Origin: Aliidongia dinghuensis
GTDB taxonomy: Bacteria > Pseudomonadota > Alphaproteobacteria > ATCC43930 > CGMCC-115725
DNA: 64,000 bases
Assembly: GCF_014643535.1 (NCBI RefSeq)
Contig: NZ_BMJQ01000003.1
Coordinates: 454,502-518,501, forward strand
Direction: 5' to 3'
The notes under the pieces are model-generated. The model was not told the DNA's origin. It was given only the letters and a program-made list of their open reading frames with translations, and did not search any database. A program made the translations under genes and the position numbers. Positions 34,121 through 49,418 of this stretch are shown in pieces; positions within the stretch are counted from its first letter, which is position 1; every line of letters begins with the position of its first letter.

Positions 34121-35014
34121 ATGTACGTGATCTTAGGCGCAACGGGCAAGGCCGGGCGGGCCACAGTGGCGGCCCTTCGCGCGAATGGCGCCGCCGTCCG
34201 CGCCGTGGTGCGCGATCTCGCGCGCGCCGAGGGGCTCAGCGCACTAGGCTGCGAAATCGCCGTTGCCGATCTGAACGACCCGGCAGCACTCCGCGCGGCA
34301 TTTGAAGGTGCCACGGCCGCGCAAATCATCTGCCCGGTCCCGTTCCGTGCCGATGACCCGGCAGCGGAGATGCGGCGGACCATCGACACGGTCGCAGGCG
34401 CGCTCGCCGCGGCCGCCGTCCCGACGGTGCTCGCCATCTCGGACTACGGCGCCGAGCTCGCCGCGGGCACGGGCGTCACGCTGGCGTTCCATCATATGGA
34501 GGTGCGGCTCAGCGCATTGCCGGCGTCGCTCACGTTTCTGCGCTCGGCCGAGCATATGCAGAACTGGGTCCGCGTCATTGCCGTCGCGGCCGAGACCGGC
34601 ATCCTGCCGATGCTCCACCACCCGGTGACGAAGCGGTTCCCGACCATCTCGGCACCGGATCTGGGGCCGATCGCGGCGGCGTTGCTGACGACGCCGGCTG
34701 ACGGCACCGGGGTCGATGGCGCAGGGCCGCGCATCATTCACGCCGAAGGCCCGCGCCGCTACACGGCCGAGGACGCGGCGGCAGCGCTCGGCCGAATCGT
34801 CGGCCGCCCGGTCGTGGCACGGGAGCTGCCGCGCGCCCAATGGATGGCGACGTTGGAGCGCGGCGGCCTCAGCCCTGGCTATGCCGCGCTCGTGAGCGAA
34901 CTCTACGACGCACACAATGCCGGGCAGATCGACGCCGAAGCGGGGGTCGGCGAGCTTCGCCGCGGCACAACGGACCTCTCGGCCGTCTTCGCGGCACTCC
35001 TGTCGTCCCGCTAA
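34121..35014 (+). CDS. NmrA-family NAD(P)-binding protein
   Basis: A 297-residue atypical short-chain dehydrogenase. MYVILGATGKAGRATVAAL at the start is the dinucleotide-binding GxxGxxG motif; VRAVVRDLARAEGL and VADLNDPAALRAAFEGA are typical of NmrA/QOR2-like NAD(P)H-sensing or quinone reductases. The active-site Tyr-x-x-x-Lys of classical SDRs is absent, as usual here. It follows an AraC regulator gene on the same strand. Substrate unknown. Confidence 0.85.
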   Translation: MYVILGATGKAGRATVAALRANGAAVRAVVRDLARAEGLSALGCEIAVADLNDPAALRAAFEGATAAQIICPVPFRADDPAAEMRRTIDTVAGALAAAAVPTVLAISDYGAELAAGTGVTLAFHHMEVRLSALPASLTFLRSAEHMQNWVRVIAVAAETGILPMLHHPVTKRFPTISAPDLGPIAAALLTTPADGTGVDGAGPRIIHAEGPRRYTAEDAAAALGRIVGRPVVARELPRAQWMATLERGGLSPGYAALVSELYDAHNAGQIDAEAGVGELRRGTTDLSAVFAALLSSR

Positions 35015-35141
35015 GCCGGCCGCCGCGGGCGTTTCGTCAGCACGCATCTCACACCCGGCGCTTGTTGAGGGAGATGCGGACGAGCCCCTCCTCAACCGCG
35101 TCGACCGCGCTGACGGCAATGTGCTCAGCCATGAGGGTGCG

Positions 35142-35222
35142 GGCGTCTGCGGCCGAGACGAAGCCGCCTCCTACGTCACCGGCGCCACGATCGCGGTCGA
35201 CGGCGGTTACACGGCGATTTAG
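35142..35222 (+). pseudogene. C-terminal remnant of a short-chain dehydrogenase
   Basis: The last 26 codons before a TAG read GRDEAASYVTGATIAVDGGY, the conserved C-terminus of classical SDRs (normally S-D-E-A-S-Y-V-T-G...VDGG). Nothing upstream in any frame gives the rest of an SDR, so this is a truncated remnant, probably left by a deletion after the NmrA-like gene. Confidence 0.6.
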
Positions 35223-35524
35223 CGCCCAACGCCGCTAGGACGGGGCGCTGATAGCTCGTCCCGGGCGTATCTGGAAAGGCGCTTAGCACCCATACCACGG
35301 CACCGCCGCCTCGCGACGGATGCCGGGCCTTGCCGCAATGCCAGGAATTTCGGCATCGCGCCCGGCTGAGGCCATGATAATCTCCCCCGGTTCCGGAAAG
35401 AATTCGTTCGGCCGCCGGTCGATCGCCTCCAAAGCTCGTTAGGCCAAGGCCTGAACAACGACCGGCCTGTCTAAAGGAAATATCCAAGCACCATTGTCGT
35501 CTTGCCCGACATAAGAGACAGATC
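35223..35524. other. Intergenic region before the poly-HAMP kinase
   Basis: About 300 bp without a supportable gene. It should contain the promoter of the large kinase. An AAGAGACAG sequence just before the ATG at 35525 can serve as ribosome binding site. I see no confident promoter elements or operator. Confidence 0.4.
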
Positions 35525-41851
<6,327 letters not shown>

Positions 41852-41864
41852 GAAAGACACCGCC

Positions 41865-43547
41865 TTGGAAGCACGTGAGAAGCTGAATATTCTGCTGGTC
41901 GACGACCAGCCCGCCAAGCTCCTGAGCTACGAATCCGTGCTCGAGGAGCTGGGCCAGAACCTGATCAAGGCGAATTCGGCGCGCGATGCGCTCGAAATGC
42001 TGATCCGTCATCAGATCGCAGTCATCCTGATCGACGTGTGCATGCCGGAGCTGGACGGGTTCGAGCTGGCGCGCATGATCCGCGAGCATCCGCGCTACCA
42101 GACCACGGCGATCATCTTCGTCTCGGCCGTGCAGGTGACGGACCTTGACCTGATGCGCGGCTATGAGGAGGGCGCCGTCGATTATGTTCCGGTCCCGGTA
42201 GCACCCAGCCTGCTGCGCGCGAAGGTGCGGGTCTTTCTCGATCTATTCCGCAAGACCCATGAGCTCGAACAGTTCAACGCGGCGCTGGAAGCCCGCGTCG
42301 CGGAGCGGACCTTGCAGCTCGCCGATGCAAACGCGGCACTCGAGCACCAGAACGGGGAGCTCGAGCGGCGCGTCGAGGAGCGGACGCGCGCGCACGAAGC
42401 CTCGTTGAGCGCCATGCATCAGATGCAGAAGCTCGAAAGCCTCGGCCAGCTGACCGGCGGCATCGCCCACGACTTCAACAATCTGCTGATGGCGATCCTC
42501 GGCCATCTCGAGGTGCTGGAGAAACGCCTGGGCGAGGATCAGCGCAGCCGCAGCCTGCTCGAGGGCGCGGTGCGCGCGGCCGAGCATGGCGCCAACCTGA
42601 CGAAGCGCATGCTGGCGTTCGCCCGCCGGCAGGAGCTGAAATCCGAAAGGCTCGACGTCGTCCGCCTGATCCTCGGCATGACCGAGATGCTGTCCCGCTC
42701 GCTCGGGCCGTCGTGCCAGCTCGTGACCGAGCTCCCCGACAGCCTGCCAGCGATCCATACCGATCCCAATCAGCTCGAGCTCGCTCTGCTGAACCTGGTC
42801 CTCAACGCCCGCGACGCGATGGCGACCGCCGGTCAGGTCGTGATCGCCGCCGAGCGCCAACAGGCGGTCGACCCGCAGGCCGCCACCGGTCAAGCCCGGC
42901 CGTATGTCTCGATCTCGGTCGTCGATCGCGGCCTCGGCATGGACGAGGCCACCTTGAAACGCGCAACCGAACCTTTCTTCACCACGAAGGAGCTCGGCAA
43001 GGGCACGGGGCTTGGCCTTTCCATGGTGCACGGCCTGATGATGCAGTCCGGCGGCTTCCTCAAGATCGCCAGCCAGCCGGGCGAGGGCACCACCGTGTCG
43101 CTGTTCTTCCCGGAACAGCAGGCGGACACCGGCCCCGCGGTCGCCCCGGCGGCGACATCACCGCCAACCGGCGTCGCGATGTACAAGGTTCTGGTCGTCG
43201 AGGACGACGAATTGGTGAGCGATGCCGTCGCCGCCATGCTGGAAGACCTCGGTCACGCCGCCTTCTGCGCCAAGTCGGCCAGCGACGCGCTGTCGCTGCT
43301 CACGGCGGGCCTCGCGATCGACTGCGTCATCAGCGACCACGCGATGCCGGGAATGACCGGTCTCGAGCTCGCGGCCGAGCTCCGCCGGCGCTGGCCCGAC
43401 CTGCCCATCATCGTCGCCACCGGCTACGCCGATGCGCTGAACCACGAAGGCGCCTCGATCTCATTCCTGTCCAAGCCCTACCGTCAGCAGGCGTTGGCGG
43501 ATCTGCTCGTGAAATTGCTGGCAGCGAAGCCGGCCATGCGCCTCTAA
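41865..43547 (+). CDS. REC-histidine kinase-REC hybrid protein
   Basis: A 560-residue soluble protein. An N-terminal receiver ([11 protein letters not shown]; Asp in [11 protein letters not shown], about residue 58) precedes a coiled coil (about 130-185), a HisKA domain with [13 protein letters not shown] (His near 205), an HATPase domain ([12 protein letters not shown] near 385) and a C-terminal receiver ([11 protein letters not shown]; Asp in [11 protein letters not shown], near 490). The kinase type (HDFNN) differs from that of the upstream kinase. It starts at a TTG with AGGAAAGA upstream, 13 bp after the giant kinase, so both are in one operon and the input receiver may take phosphate from it. 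No DNA-binding output is encoded nearby. Confidence 0.93.
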   Translation: MEAREKLNILLVDDQPAKLLSYESVLEELGQNLIKANSARDALEMLIRHQIAVILIDVCMPELDGFELARMIREHPRYQTTAIIFVSAVQVTDLDLMRGYEEGAVDYVPVPVAPSLLRAKVRVFLDLFRKTHELEQFNAALEARVAERTLQLADANAALEHQNGELERRVEERTRAHEASLSAMHQMQKLESLGQLTGGIAHDFNNLLMAILGHLEVLEKRLGEDQRSRSLLEGAVRAAEHGANLTKRMLAFARRQELKSERLDVVRLILGMTEMLSRSLGPSCQLVTELPDSLPAIHTDPNQLELALLNLVLNARDAMATAGQVVIAAERQQAVDPQAATGQARPYVSISVVDRGLGMDEATLKRATEPFFTTKELGKGTGLGLSMVHGLMMQSGGFLKIASQPGEGTTVSLFFPEQQADTGPAVAPAATSPPTGVAMYKVLVVEDDELVSDAVAAMLEDLGHAAFCAKSASDALSLLTAGLAIDCVISDHAMPGMTGLELAAELRRRWPDLPIIVATGYADALNHEGASISFLSKPYRQQALADLLVKLLAAKPAMRL

Positions 43548-43628
43548 GGAAACGACCGACGGCTTGCTTCGCCGGCGTGGGCGAGGCCTCCTGCGCCGAG
43601 GCCCGCCTGCGACGGTTTCAGGGTTTTC

Positions 43629-44267
43629 TCAGCGACCTTGCTGCGCGTAGCGCGCCCGCCGGGCAAAGGCCAGGAGCCCGATCAAACCGGCGGCCAGAAC
43701 CGTGACCGACGCGGGTTCGGGGACGGAAGTGGGGCCCGACACCAGTTCCACGAACGGCGACACGCCCGCATAGTCGCCCGTCGTCGGCGCGTTGTAATTG
43801 TTGAAGTTGGCGTTCCGGCTGATCTCCGTCACGCCGTCTTGCGTGTAATTGCCGGGCACATACTTGCCGGTGATCGACCCGCTCGCCCCCAGGATGCCCA
43901 CATCGTACGTGCGGCCGGCCAGGAACGTGAAATCGATCGGATCCGAATAGATGAAGGTTTGAGCCGAATTTTGAGCGAAGCTCTTGGTATCGCTCAGCAG
44001 CAGGCTTTCCGCCCCGCCGGACACGCCGCTCGAGAAAATCAGAAACTTGATGTTCTGCGCATTGTCGACGCTCGTATAGACGCCAAGTTCAGACACCGTG
44101 ACGTTCTGGCTGAACTGCAAGACGGCGGCGTAATTGAAGCTCGACGGCCTCGTCTCGGTATAGGCGAAACCGCCGGCCAGCGAAGAATTGAAAATCACGT
44201 CCGCTTTGGCGTTCGCGGTCGACATCGCGAGGATGGCGCCCAGGGCCAAAAGAAGTTTCTTCATCAT
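43629..44267 (-). CDS. PEP-CTERM sorting-domain protein
   Basis: A 212-residue exported protein: signal peptide (LLLALGAILAMSTANAKA), a beta-rich middle of about 150 residues, and a C-terminal VPEPASVTVLAAGLIGLLAF helix followed by a basic RRARYAQQGR tail. That is the PEP-CTERM signal processed by exosortase in exopolysaccharide producers. No exosortase or polysaccharide gene is in the window, so it is an orphan target. Start at the second of several ATGs, with GGGGACG upstream. GC content is lower than its neighbours. Confidence 0.88.
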   Translation of the reverse strand: MMKKLLLALGAILAMSTANAKADVIFNSSLAGGFAYTETRPSSFNYAAVLQFSQNVTVSELGVYTSVDNAQNIKFLIFSSGVSGGAESLLLSDTKSFAQNSAQTFIYSDPIDFTFLAGRTYDVGILGASGSITGKYVPGNYTQDGVTEISRNANFNNYNAPTTGDYAGVSPFVELVSGPTSVPEPASVTVLAAGLIGLLAFARRARYAQQGR

Positions 44268-44600
44268 CGTCCCCATCATTTATGACGGAACCATTGTCAG
44301 CAAACAGCGTGCCAATTTCAAATTTTGGCTTAAAGCCTGAACAATTCAATTTCTCGCCAAGCAGATTTGTCAAAACTAACGACACATTAATAAAATTTAT
44401 CTTAATTGCTCTCAATATTGGTTACTCAACCGTAAACACAGATATTGCCGATAAAATGCGCGACCTGCACTAGAGTCTCATCTCCCCGGTGAATTTTATT
44501 TCGCACACAGCCGAAATCTGGGCGCAACGCGCACCAAGTCCCGGCTGGGTGCCGGCCGATGAGCCCCCTCACCCGCTTGACTCCGCCCCGCCTCCGCCCG
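44268..44600. other. A/T-rich divergent intergenic region
   Basis: About 330 bp between the PEP-CTERM gene (minus) and the MarR-type operator. Positions 44300-44460 are markedly A/T rich for this genome and should carry the PEP-CTERM promoter. I see no gene in it. Confidence 0.4.
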
Positions 44601-44622
44601 AAAGTAACCAACTAGTTACTTT
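44601..44622. promoter_or_regulatory. Perfect inverted repeat, probable MarR operator
   Basis: Arms AAAGTAAC (44601-44608) and GTTACTTT (44615-44622) are exact complements around a 6-bp spacer CAACTA; the core also contains the palindrome AACTAGTT. It lies 47 bp before the Gfo/Idh gene, with AGGGGAGG as ribosome binding site between. Size and sequence are typical of MarR-family sites, and a marR gene is the fourth gene of this operon. Confidence 0.7.
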
Positions 44623-44669
44623 ATCGTCCGGCACCAACGCCGGCGGCTCGACACGAAGGGGAGGACGCC

Positions 44670-45824
44670 ATGGCGGAACGGCGGATCGGCATCGTGATGA
44701 ACGGCATCACGGGCCGCATGGGCACGAACCAGCATCTGATCCGCTCGATCGCGGCGATCCGCGCCGACGGCGGCTTGAAGCTCAAGTCGGGCGACATGCT
44801 GATGCCCGACCCGATCCTGGTCGGCCGCAACGCCGCGAAGCTCGAGGCGCTCGCCCGTGCCCATGGCATCCCGCGCTGGACGACCGACCTCGATGCGGCG
44901 CTGGCCGACCCCAAGGACGAGATCTTCTTCGACGCGGCCACGACCCAGCTGCGCGCGGGCCTGCTGCAGCGGGCGATCGAGGCCGGCCGCCATGTCTATT
45001 GCGAGAAGCCGATCGCCGACAACCTGGCGGACGCCGTCGCCGTCGCGCGCCTCGCCAAAGAGCGCGGCATCAAGCATGGCGTGGTGCAGGACAAGCTGTT
45101 CCTGCCCGGCCTGCGCAAGCTCAAGCTGGTGATCGACAGCGGCTTCCTCGGCCGCATCCTCTCGGTCCGCGGCGAGTTCGGCTATTGGGTGTTCGAGGGC
45201 GACTGGCAGCCGGCGCAGCGGCCGTCGTGGAACTACAAGGCGGCTGAGGGCGGCGGCATCATCCTCGACATGCTGTGCCACTGGCGCTACGTGCTCGACA
45301 ATACGTTCGGCGCGGTGAAATCGGTCTCGTGCCTGGGCGCCACCCATATCCCTGAGCGGGTCGACGAACAGGGCCGGACCTATCAGGCCGACGCGGACGA
45401 CGCTGCCTATGCCACGTTCCAGCTTGATGGCGGCATCGTGGCGCAGATCAATTCCTCCTGGTGCACGCGCGTGCGGCGCGACGACCTCGTGACCTTCCAT
45501 GTCGACGGCACCCTGGGCTCGGCCGTCGCCGGCCTGCAGAAGTGCCGGACCCAGTCGCGCGTCAACACGCCGAAGCCGGTGTGGAACCCGGACATCGTCC
45601 AGCCGATCGATTTCTTCGACGCCTGGGAGGAAGTGCCGGACAACATCCCCTACCCGAACGGTTTCCGCGCGCAGTGGGAGCTGTTCCTGCGCCATGTCGC
45701 GGGCGAGGTCGCCGACTTCCCGTGGGACCTCGCGGCCGGCGCCAAGGGCGTGCAGTTGGCCGAAGCCGGGCTCCAGTCCTGGCGCGAGCGGCGCTGGATC
45801 GACCTCGAGGCGCTGGAGATCTGA
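44670..45824 (+). CDS. Gfo/Idh/MocA family oxidoreductase
   Basis: A 384-residue NAD(P)-dependent dehydrogenase. The N-terminal Rossmann domain starts RIGIVMNGITGRMGTNQH; CEKPIADN near residue 115 is the family E-K-P motif with the catalytic Lys. The C-terminal half has GGGIILDMLCHWRYVLD with the conserved His. Relatives oxidise sugars, inositols or cis-dihydrodiols; Pht4 of phthalate degradation is one of them. First gene of a closely spaced operon with DUF993, a TIM-barrel isomerase and decarboxylase-like genes. Ribosome binding site is strong. Confidence 0.88.
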   Translation: MAERRIGIVMNGITGRMGTNQHLIRSIAAIRADGGLKLKSGDMLMPDPILVGRNAAKLEALARAHGIPRWTTDLDAALADPKDEIFFDAATTQLRAGLLQRAIEAGRHVYCEKPIADNLADAVAVARLAKERGIKHGVVQDKLFLPGLRKLKLVIDSGFLGRILSVRGEFGYWVFEGDWQPAQRPSWNYKAAEGGGIILDMLCHWRYVLDNTFGAVKSVSCLGATHIPERVDEQGRTYQADADDAAYATFQLDGGIVAQINSSWCTRVRRDDLVTFHVDGTLGSAVAGLQKCRTQSRVNTPKPVWNPDIVQPIDFFDAWEEVPDNIPYPNGFRAQWELFLRHVAGEVADFPWDLAAGAKGVQLAEAGLQSWRERRWIDLEALEI

Positions 45825-45827
45825 GCC

Positions 45828-46988
45828 ATGCCGAGCATCCACCTGCCCCGGCCCGACCGCACGGTCGAAAATTACCAGACCCGGCCGCCACGCGCCTTCC
45901 CGGCCGCCACGCCGCCGTTTTCGCGCATCGCGTTTTCCGCCGCCCACGTCGTGGCCGATCCGCTGGCCGAGCATGATCCCTGGGGCGCGCCGGCGATCGA
46001 CTGGGACCGCACCATCGCCTATCGCCGCCATCTCTGGTCCTTGGGGCTCGGCGTCGCCGAAGCCATGGATACGGCGCAGCGCGGCATGGGGCTCGACTGG
46101 CCGGCCAGCCTCGAGTTGATCGGCCGCGCGCTCGACGCTGCCCGCGACGTGCCGGGTGCCTTGATCGCGTCCGGCGCCGGCACAGACCATCTGACGCCCG
46201 GGCCGGACGTCACGATCGATGACGTGATCGCTGCCTACGAGACGCAATGCGCCGCGGTCGAGAAACTCAACGGCCGGATCATCCTGATGGCATCACGCGC
46301 GCTGGCATCGGCGGCCCGCGGACCTGACGACTATATGCGCGTCTATGACCGCATCCTCGGCCAGGTGCGGGCCCCGGTCATCATCCATTGGCTGGGCGAG
46401 ATGTTCGACCCGGCGCTCGCGGGCTATTGGGGGGCGGCCGACCATAGAGACGCCATGGCGACCTGCCTCGACGTGATCGCAGCCCACTCGGCCAAGATCG
46501 ACGGCATCAAGATCTCGCTCCTGGACAAGGACAAGGAGATCACCATGCGTCGGCGCCTGCCCGCCGGCGTGCGCATGTATACCGGCGACGACTTCAACTA
46601 TGCAGAGCTCATCGCCGGCGACGATCAGGGCCATTCGGATGCGCTCTTGGGCATCTTCGACGCCATCGCGCCAGCCGCGGCCGCGGCGCTCGGCAACCTC
46701 TCGCGCGGCAATGAGGCGCAATTCCACGAGATCCTGGCGCCGACCGTACCGCTGTCGCGCCACATCTTCCGGGCGCCGACCCGCTTTTATAAGACCGGCG
46801 TCGTGTTCATGGCCTACCTCAACGGCCACCAGGACCATTTCGCCATGGTCGGGGGCCAGCAGTCGGCCCGGAGCGCTCTGCACCTGGCCGAACTGTTCCG
46901 CCTGGCCGACCAGGCGGGCCTGCTCGCCGACCCGGATGAGGCCTGCCGGCGCATGGCCATGGTCATGGCGCTCCACGGAGTCCGGTGA
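45828..46988 (+). CDS. DUF993 family (dihydrodipicolinate-synthase-like) protein
   Basis: A 386-residue DUF993 protein. VIIHWLGEMFDPALAGYWG, KIDGIKISLLDKDKEI and RMYTGDDFNYAELI are characteristic; the Lys in GIKIS sits where class I aldolases of the DHDPS superfamily form the Schiff base. The reaction of DUF993 enzymes is not established, but they recur beside Gfo/Idh dehydrogenases and sugar-isomerase TIM barrels, as here. Starts 3 bp after the dehydrogenase stop and overlaps the next gene (TGATG). Confidence 0.85.
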   Translation: MPSIHLPRPDRTVENYQTRPPRAFPAATPPFSRIAFSAAHVVADPLAEHDPWGAPAIDWDRTIAYRRHLWSLGLGVAEAMDTAQRGMGLDWPASLELIGRALDAARDVPGALIASGAGTDHLTPGPDVTIDDVIAAYETQCAAVEKLNGRIILMASRALASAARGPDDYMRVYDRILGQVRAPVIIHWLGEMFDPALAGYWGAADHRDAMATCLDVIAAHSAKIDGIKISLLDKDKEITMRRRLPAGVRMYTGDDFNYAELIAGDDQGHSDALLGIFDAIAPAAAAALGNLSRGNEAQFHEILAPTVPLSRHIFRAPTRFYKTGVVFMAYLNGHQDHFAMVGGQQSARSALHLAELFRLADQAGLLADPDEACRRMAMVMALHGVR

Positions 46989-47791
46989 TGGCCGACCTTT
47001 CGCGCCTGTCGCTCAACACGATCACGGTCCGGGAACAGTGGACGCTCGCCCAATGCATCGAGGGCTGCGCGCGCCACGGCATTCCTGGCATCTCGCCCTG
47101 GCGCGACAAGCTCGCGGCCTATGGGCTGGAGCGGGCCACCCGTCACATCCGCGACGCGGGCCTCCACGTCTCGGGCCTGTGCCGCGGCGGCATGTTCACC
47201 CTGCCGAATGCGATCGAGGACAATAAACGGGCGATCGACGAGGCGGCAGCGCTTGGTGCGGATTGCCTGGTCATGGTGGTAGGCGGGCTCTTGCCGGGCT
47301 CAAAAGACCTGGCCCGCGCCCGCGGCATGGTTGCCGACGGGCTTGCCGCCGTCCTGCCCCATGCGCGCGCAGCCGGCGTCAAGCTGGCGCTCGAACCGCT
47401 CCACCCCATGACCTGCGCCGACCGCGCCGTGCTCTCGACCACGGCCCAGGCGCTCGACCTGGCCGATGCGCTGGGCGACGGCGTCGGCGTGGCGCTCGAC
47501 GTCTATCATATCTGGTGGGACCCGGAGATCGCGCGCAGCATCGCGCGCGCCGGATCGCGCATCCTGGGCTTCCATGTCTCAGACTGGCTGGTGCCGACGC
47601 GCGACACAGCGCTCGATCGCGGCATGATGGGCGACGGGGTCATCGACATCCCGGACCTGCGCGCCCAGGTCGAGGCGGCGGGCTATCACGGCCTGATCGA
47701 GGTCGAGATCATGTCCGAGCGCGACTGGTGGCGGCGCGATCCGGACGAGGTCCTGGGCGTGATGAAGGAGCGCTTCACGAGCGCCGTTTGA
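46988..47791 (+). CDS. Sugar phosphate isomerase/epimerase-like TIM-barrel protein
   Basis: A 267-residue AP-endonuclease-2-type TIM barrel. LALEPLHPMTCADRAVLSTT carries the metal-binding Glu, GVALDVYHIWWDPEI the Asp/His pair, GFHVSDWLVP another His, and GLIEVEIMSERDWW the last Glu, so a metal site is complete. Family members isomerise or epimerise sugars or keto acids. The ATG at 46988 overlaps the DUF993 stop by one base; a GTG one codon earlier is also possible. Confidence 0.87.
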   Translation: MADLSRLSLNTITVREQWTLAQCIEGCARHGIPGISPWRDKLAAYGLERATRHIRDAGLHVSGLCRGGMFTLPNAIEDNKRAIDEAAALGADCLVMVVGGLLPGSKDLARARGMVADGLAAVLPHARAAGVKLALEPLHPMTCADRAVLSTTAQALDLADALGDGVGVALDVYHIWWDPEIARSIARAGSRILGFHVSDWLVPTRDTALDRGMMGDGVIDIPDLRAQVEAAGYHGLIEVEIMSERDWWRRDPDEVLGVMKERFTSAV

Positions 47792-47849
47792 TTTGCGGGA
47801 GCTGGTGACGGTATACTCCTTCGGCGCCGAACTAATTTCGACCTGTGTC

Positions 47850-48377
47850 ATGATCGATCCCGCCACAAAGACCACCGTCGATTATCCGCTCGCCTACAGC
47901 ATCGGCGCCGCGTTGCGCGCGACCCAGCGCCAGTTCGCCCAGGAACTGCAGGACCGTCTCGCGCCCTACGACATCCCGATGGGCATGTGGTACTTCTTTC
48001 GCGCGCTCTGGGAGGAAGACGGGCTTACCCAGCGACAGCTGAGCCAGCGCGTCGGCGCCACGGAGCAGACGACGGTCGAGCAGCTCCGGAACATGGAGCA
48101 GCGCGGCTATATCGAGCGGCGCCGCTCGGCCGACGACCGGCGCAAGATCCATGTCCATCTGACCGAGACCGGCCGCAACCTCAAGAATCGCCTGCTGCCG
48201 TTCGCCATCGAGGCGAACCGGGCGGCGCTCGATGGCCTGAGCGACGGCGAGATCGGCTTCCTGCGCCTGGTGCTCGACCGCATCCGCGGCAATCTGGCGC
48301 GCTGCCAGGCCGAACGGCGCGGCGGCGAACGGCTTGACATTGACGATGCCGGACAAGAAGCTTCGGTAGCGAAGTAA
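47850..48377 (+). CDS. MarR family transcriptional regulator
   Basis: A 175-residue MarR protein. The winged helix spans about residues 45-115: GLTQRQLSQRVGATEQTTVE, QLRNMEQRGYIERRRSADDR and the wing RKIHVHLTETGRNL. It sits in the middle of the catabolic operon and probably represses it by the perfect AAAGTAAC/GTTACTTT repeat before the first gene. The ATG at 47850 lacks a good ribosome binding site; a TTG at 47793 would add 19 atypical residues. Confidence 0.88.
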   Translation: MIDPATKTTVDYPLAYSIGAALRATQRQFAQELQDRLAPYDIPMGMWYFFRALWEEDGLTQRQLSQRVGATEQTTVEQLRNMEQRGYIERRRSADDRRKIHVHLTETGRNLKNRLLPFAIEANRAALDGLSDGEIGFLRLVLDRIRGNLARCQAERRGGERLDIDDAGQEASVAK

Positions 48378-48414
48378 TATCGGGCCGTCACGCCCGGCTC
48401 GAAGGGCTGCTCTC

Positions 48415-49404
48415 ATGAACGAAATCCCGCTCACGCTCGCCATCAGCCGCTACGACCATGTCGAGGACCTGACCGCCGGGCGGGTGGTGCCGGAGGGCAT
48501 CCGGCTCACCGCCTTGAGCCTGCCGATCGAAGAAATCTTCTTCCGCTTCCTGAAGCACCGCGAATGGGACGTGTCGGAACTGTCCTTCGCGAAATACGCC
48601 TCGCTGATCTCCCAGGGCGACCGCTCGCTGACCGCGATCCCAGTGTTCCCGTCGCGCATCTTCCGGCATTCGTCGGTCTATGTCCGGCGCGACGGGCCGG
48701 TGCAGAGCCCGACGGACCTGGCCGGCAAGCGCATCGGCATCCCGGAATGGGCGCAGACCGCCGCAGTCTATTCGCGCGGCTTCCTCAAGCATCAGTACGG
48801 CGTCGATCTCAAGAGCATCGACTGGATCCAGGCCGGCGTGAACGAACCGGGCCGCGGCGAAAAGGTCAAGCTCGACCTGCCTGAGGGCATTCGGCTGACG
48901 CCGGCGCCGACCAAAAGCCTCAGCCAAATGCTGGTGGAAGGCGAGGTCGACGCGGTGCTGACCGCCCACGCGCCCGACTGTTTCGAGCACGGCCATCCAA
49001 ACGTGCGCCGGCTGTTCGAGGACTATATGGCGGTCGAGGCGGACTATTACCGCACGACCGGTATCTTCCCGATCATGCATGTGGTGGCACTGAAGCGCGA
49101 TGTGGTCGACACCAATCCCTGGGTCGCGATGAGCCTCTTGAAGGCGTTCGAGGAGGCGAAGCGTCGGAGCGTCGCCCGCGCGCTCGAGGTGACGGCGCCG
49201 CGCTTCCCGATCCCCTGGTGCTTCGAGCATGCCAGGCGCGCCCAGGACCTGTTCGGCGAAGACCATTGGCCCTACGGCGTCGACGCCAACCGCACGACGC
49301 TGGAGGCGTTCCTGAAATACGCCCACGAGCAGGGCGTGTGCCATCGTCTGCTGACACCCGAGGACTTGTTCCCGAGCCAAGTGCTTTCCCGCTTCCGCAT
49401 CTGA
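48415..49404 (+). CDS. 4,5-dihydroxyphthalate decarboxylase-like protein
   Basis: A 329-residue protein of the family that includes 4,5-dihydroxyphthalate decarboxylase (Pht5) and NMT1-like substrate-binding proteins: LAISRYDHVEDLTAGRVVPE, EIFFRFLKHREWDVSELSFA and RIGIPEWAQTAAVYSRG are characteristic. There is no signal peptide, so it is cytoplasmic and more likely an enzyme than a transporter part. With the class II aldolase gene next to it, decarboxylation of a hydroxylated aromatic or ring-opened acid is the likely role; the true substrate is unknown. Confidence 0.82.
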   Translation: MNEIPLTLAISRYDHVEDLTAGRVVPEGIRLTALSLPIEEIFFRFLKHREWDVSELSFAKYASLISQGDRSLTAIPVFPSRIFRHSSVYVRRDGPVQSPTDLAGKRIGIPEWAQTAAVYSRGFLKHQYGVDLKSIDWIQAGVNEPGRGEKVKLDLPEGIRLTPAPTKSLSQMLVEGEVDAVLTAHAPDCFEHGHPNVRRLFEDYMAVEADYYRTTGIFPIMHVVALKRDVVDTNPWVAMSLLKAFEEAKRRSVARALEVTAPRFPIPWCFEHARRAQDLFGEDHWPYGVDANRTTLEAFLKYAHEQGVCHRLLTPEDLFPSQVLSRFRI

Positions 49405-49418
49405 GGAGCAGCCCGCCC

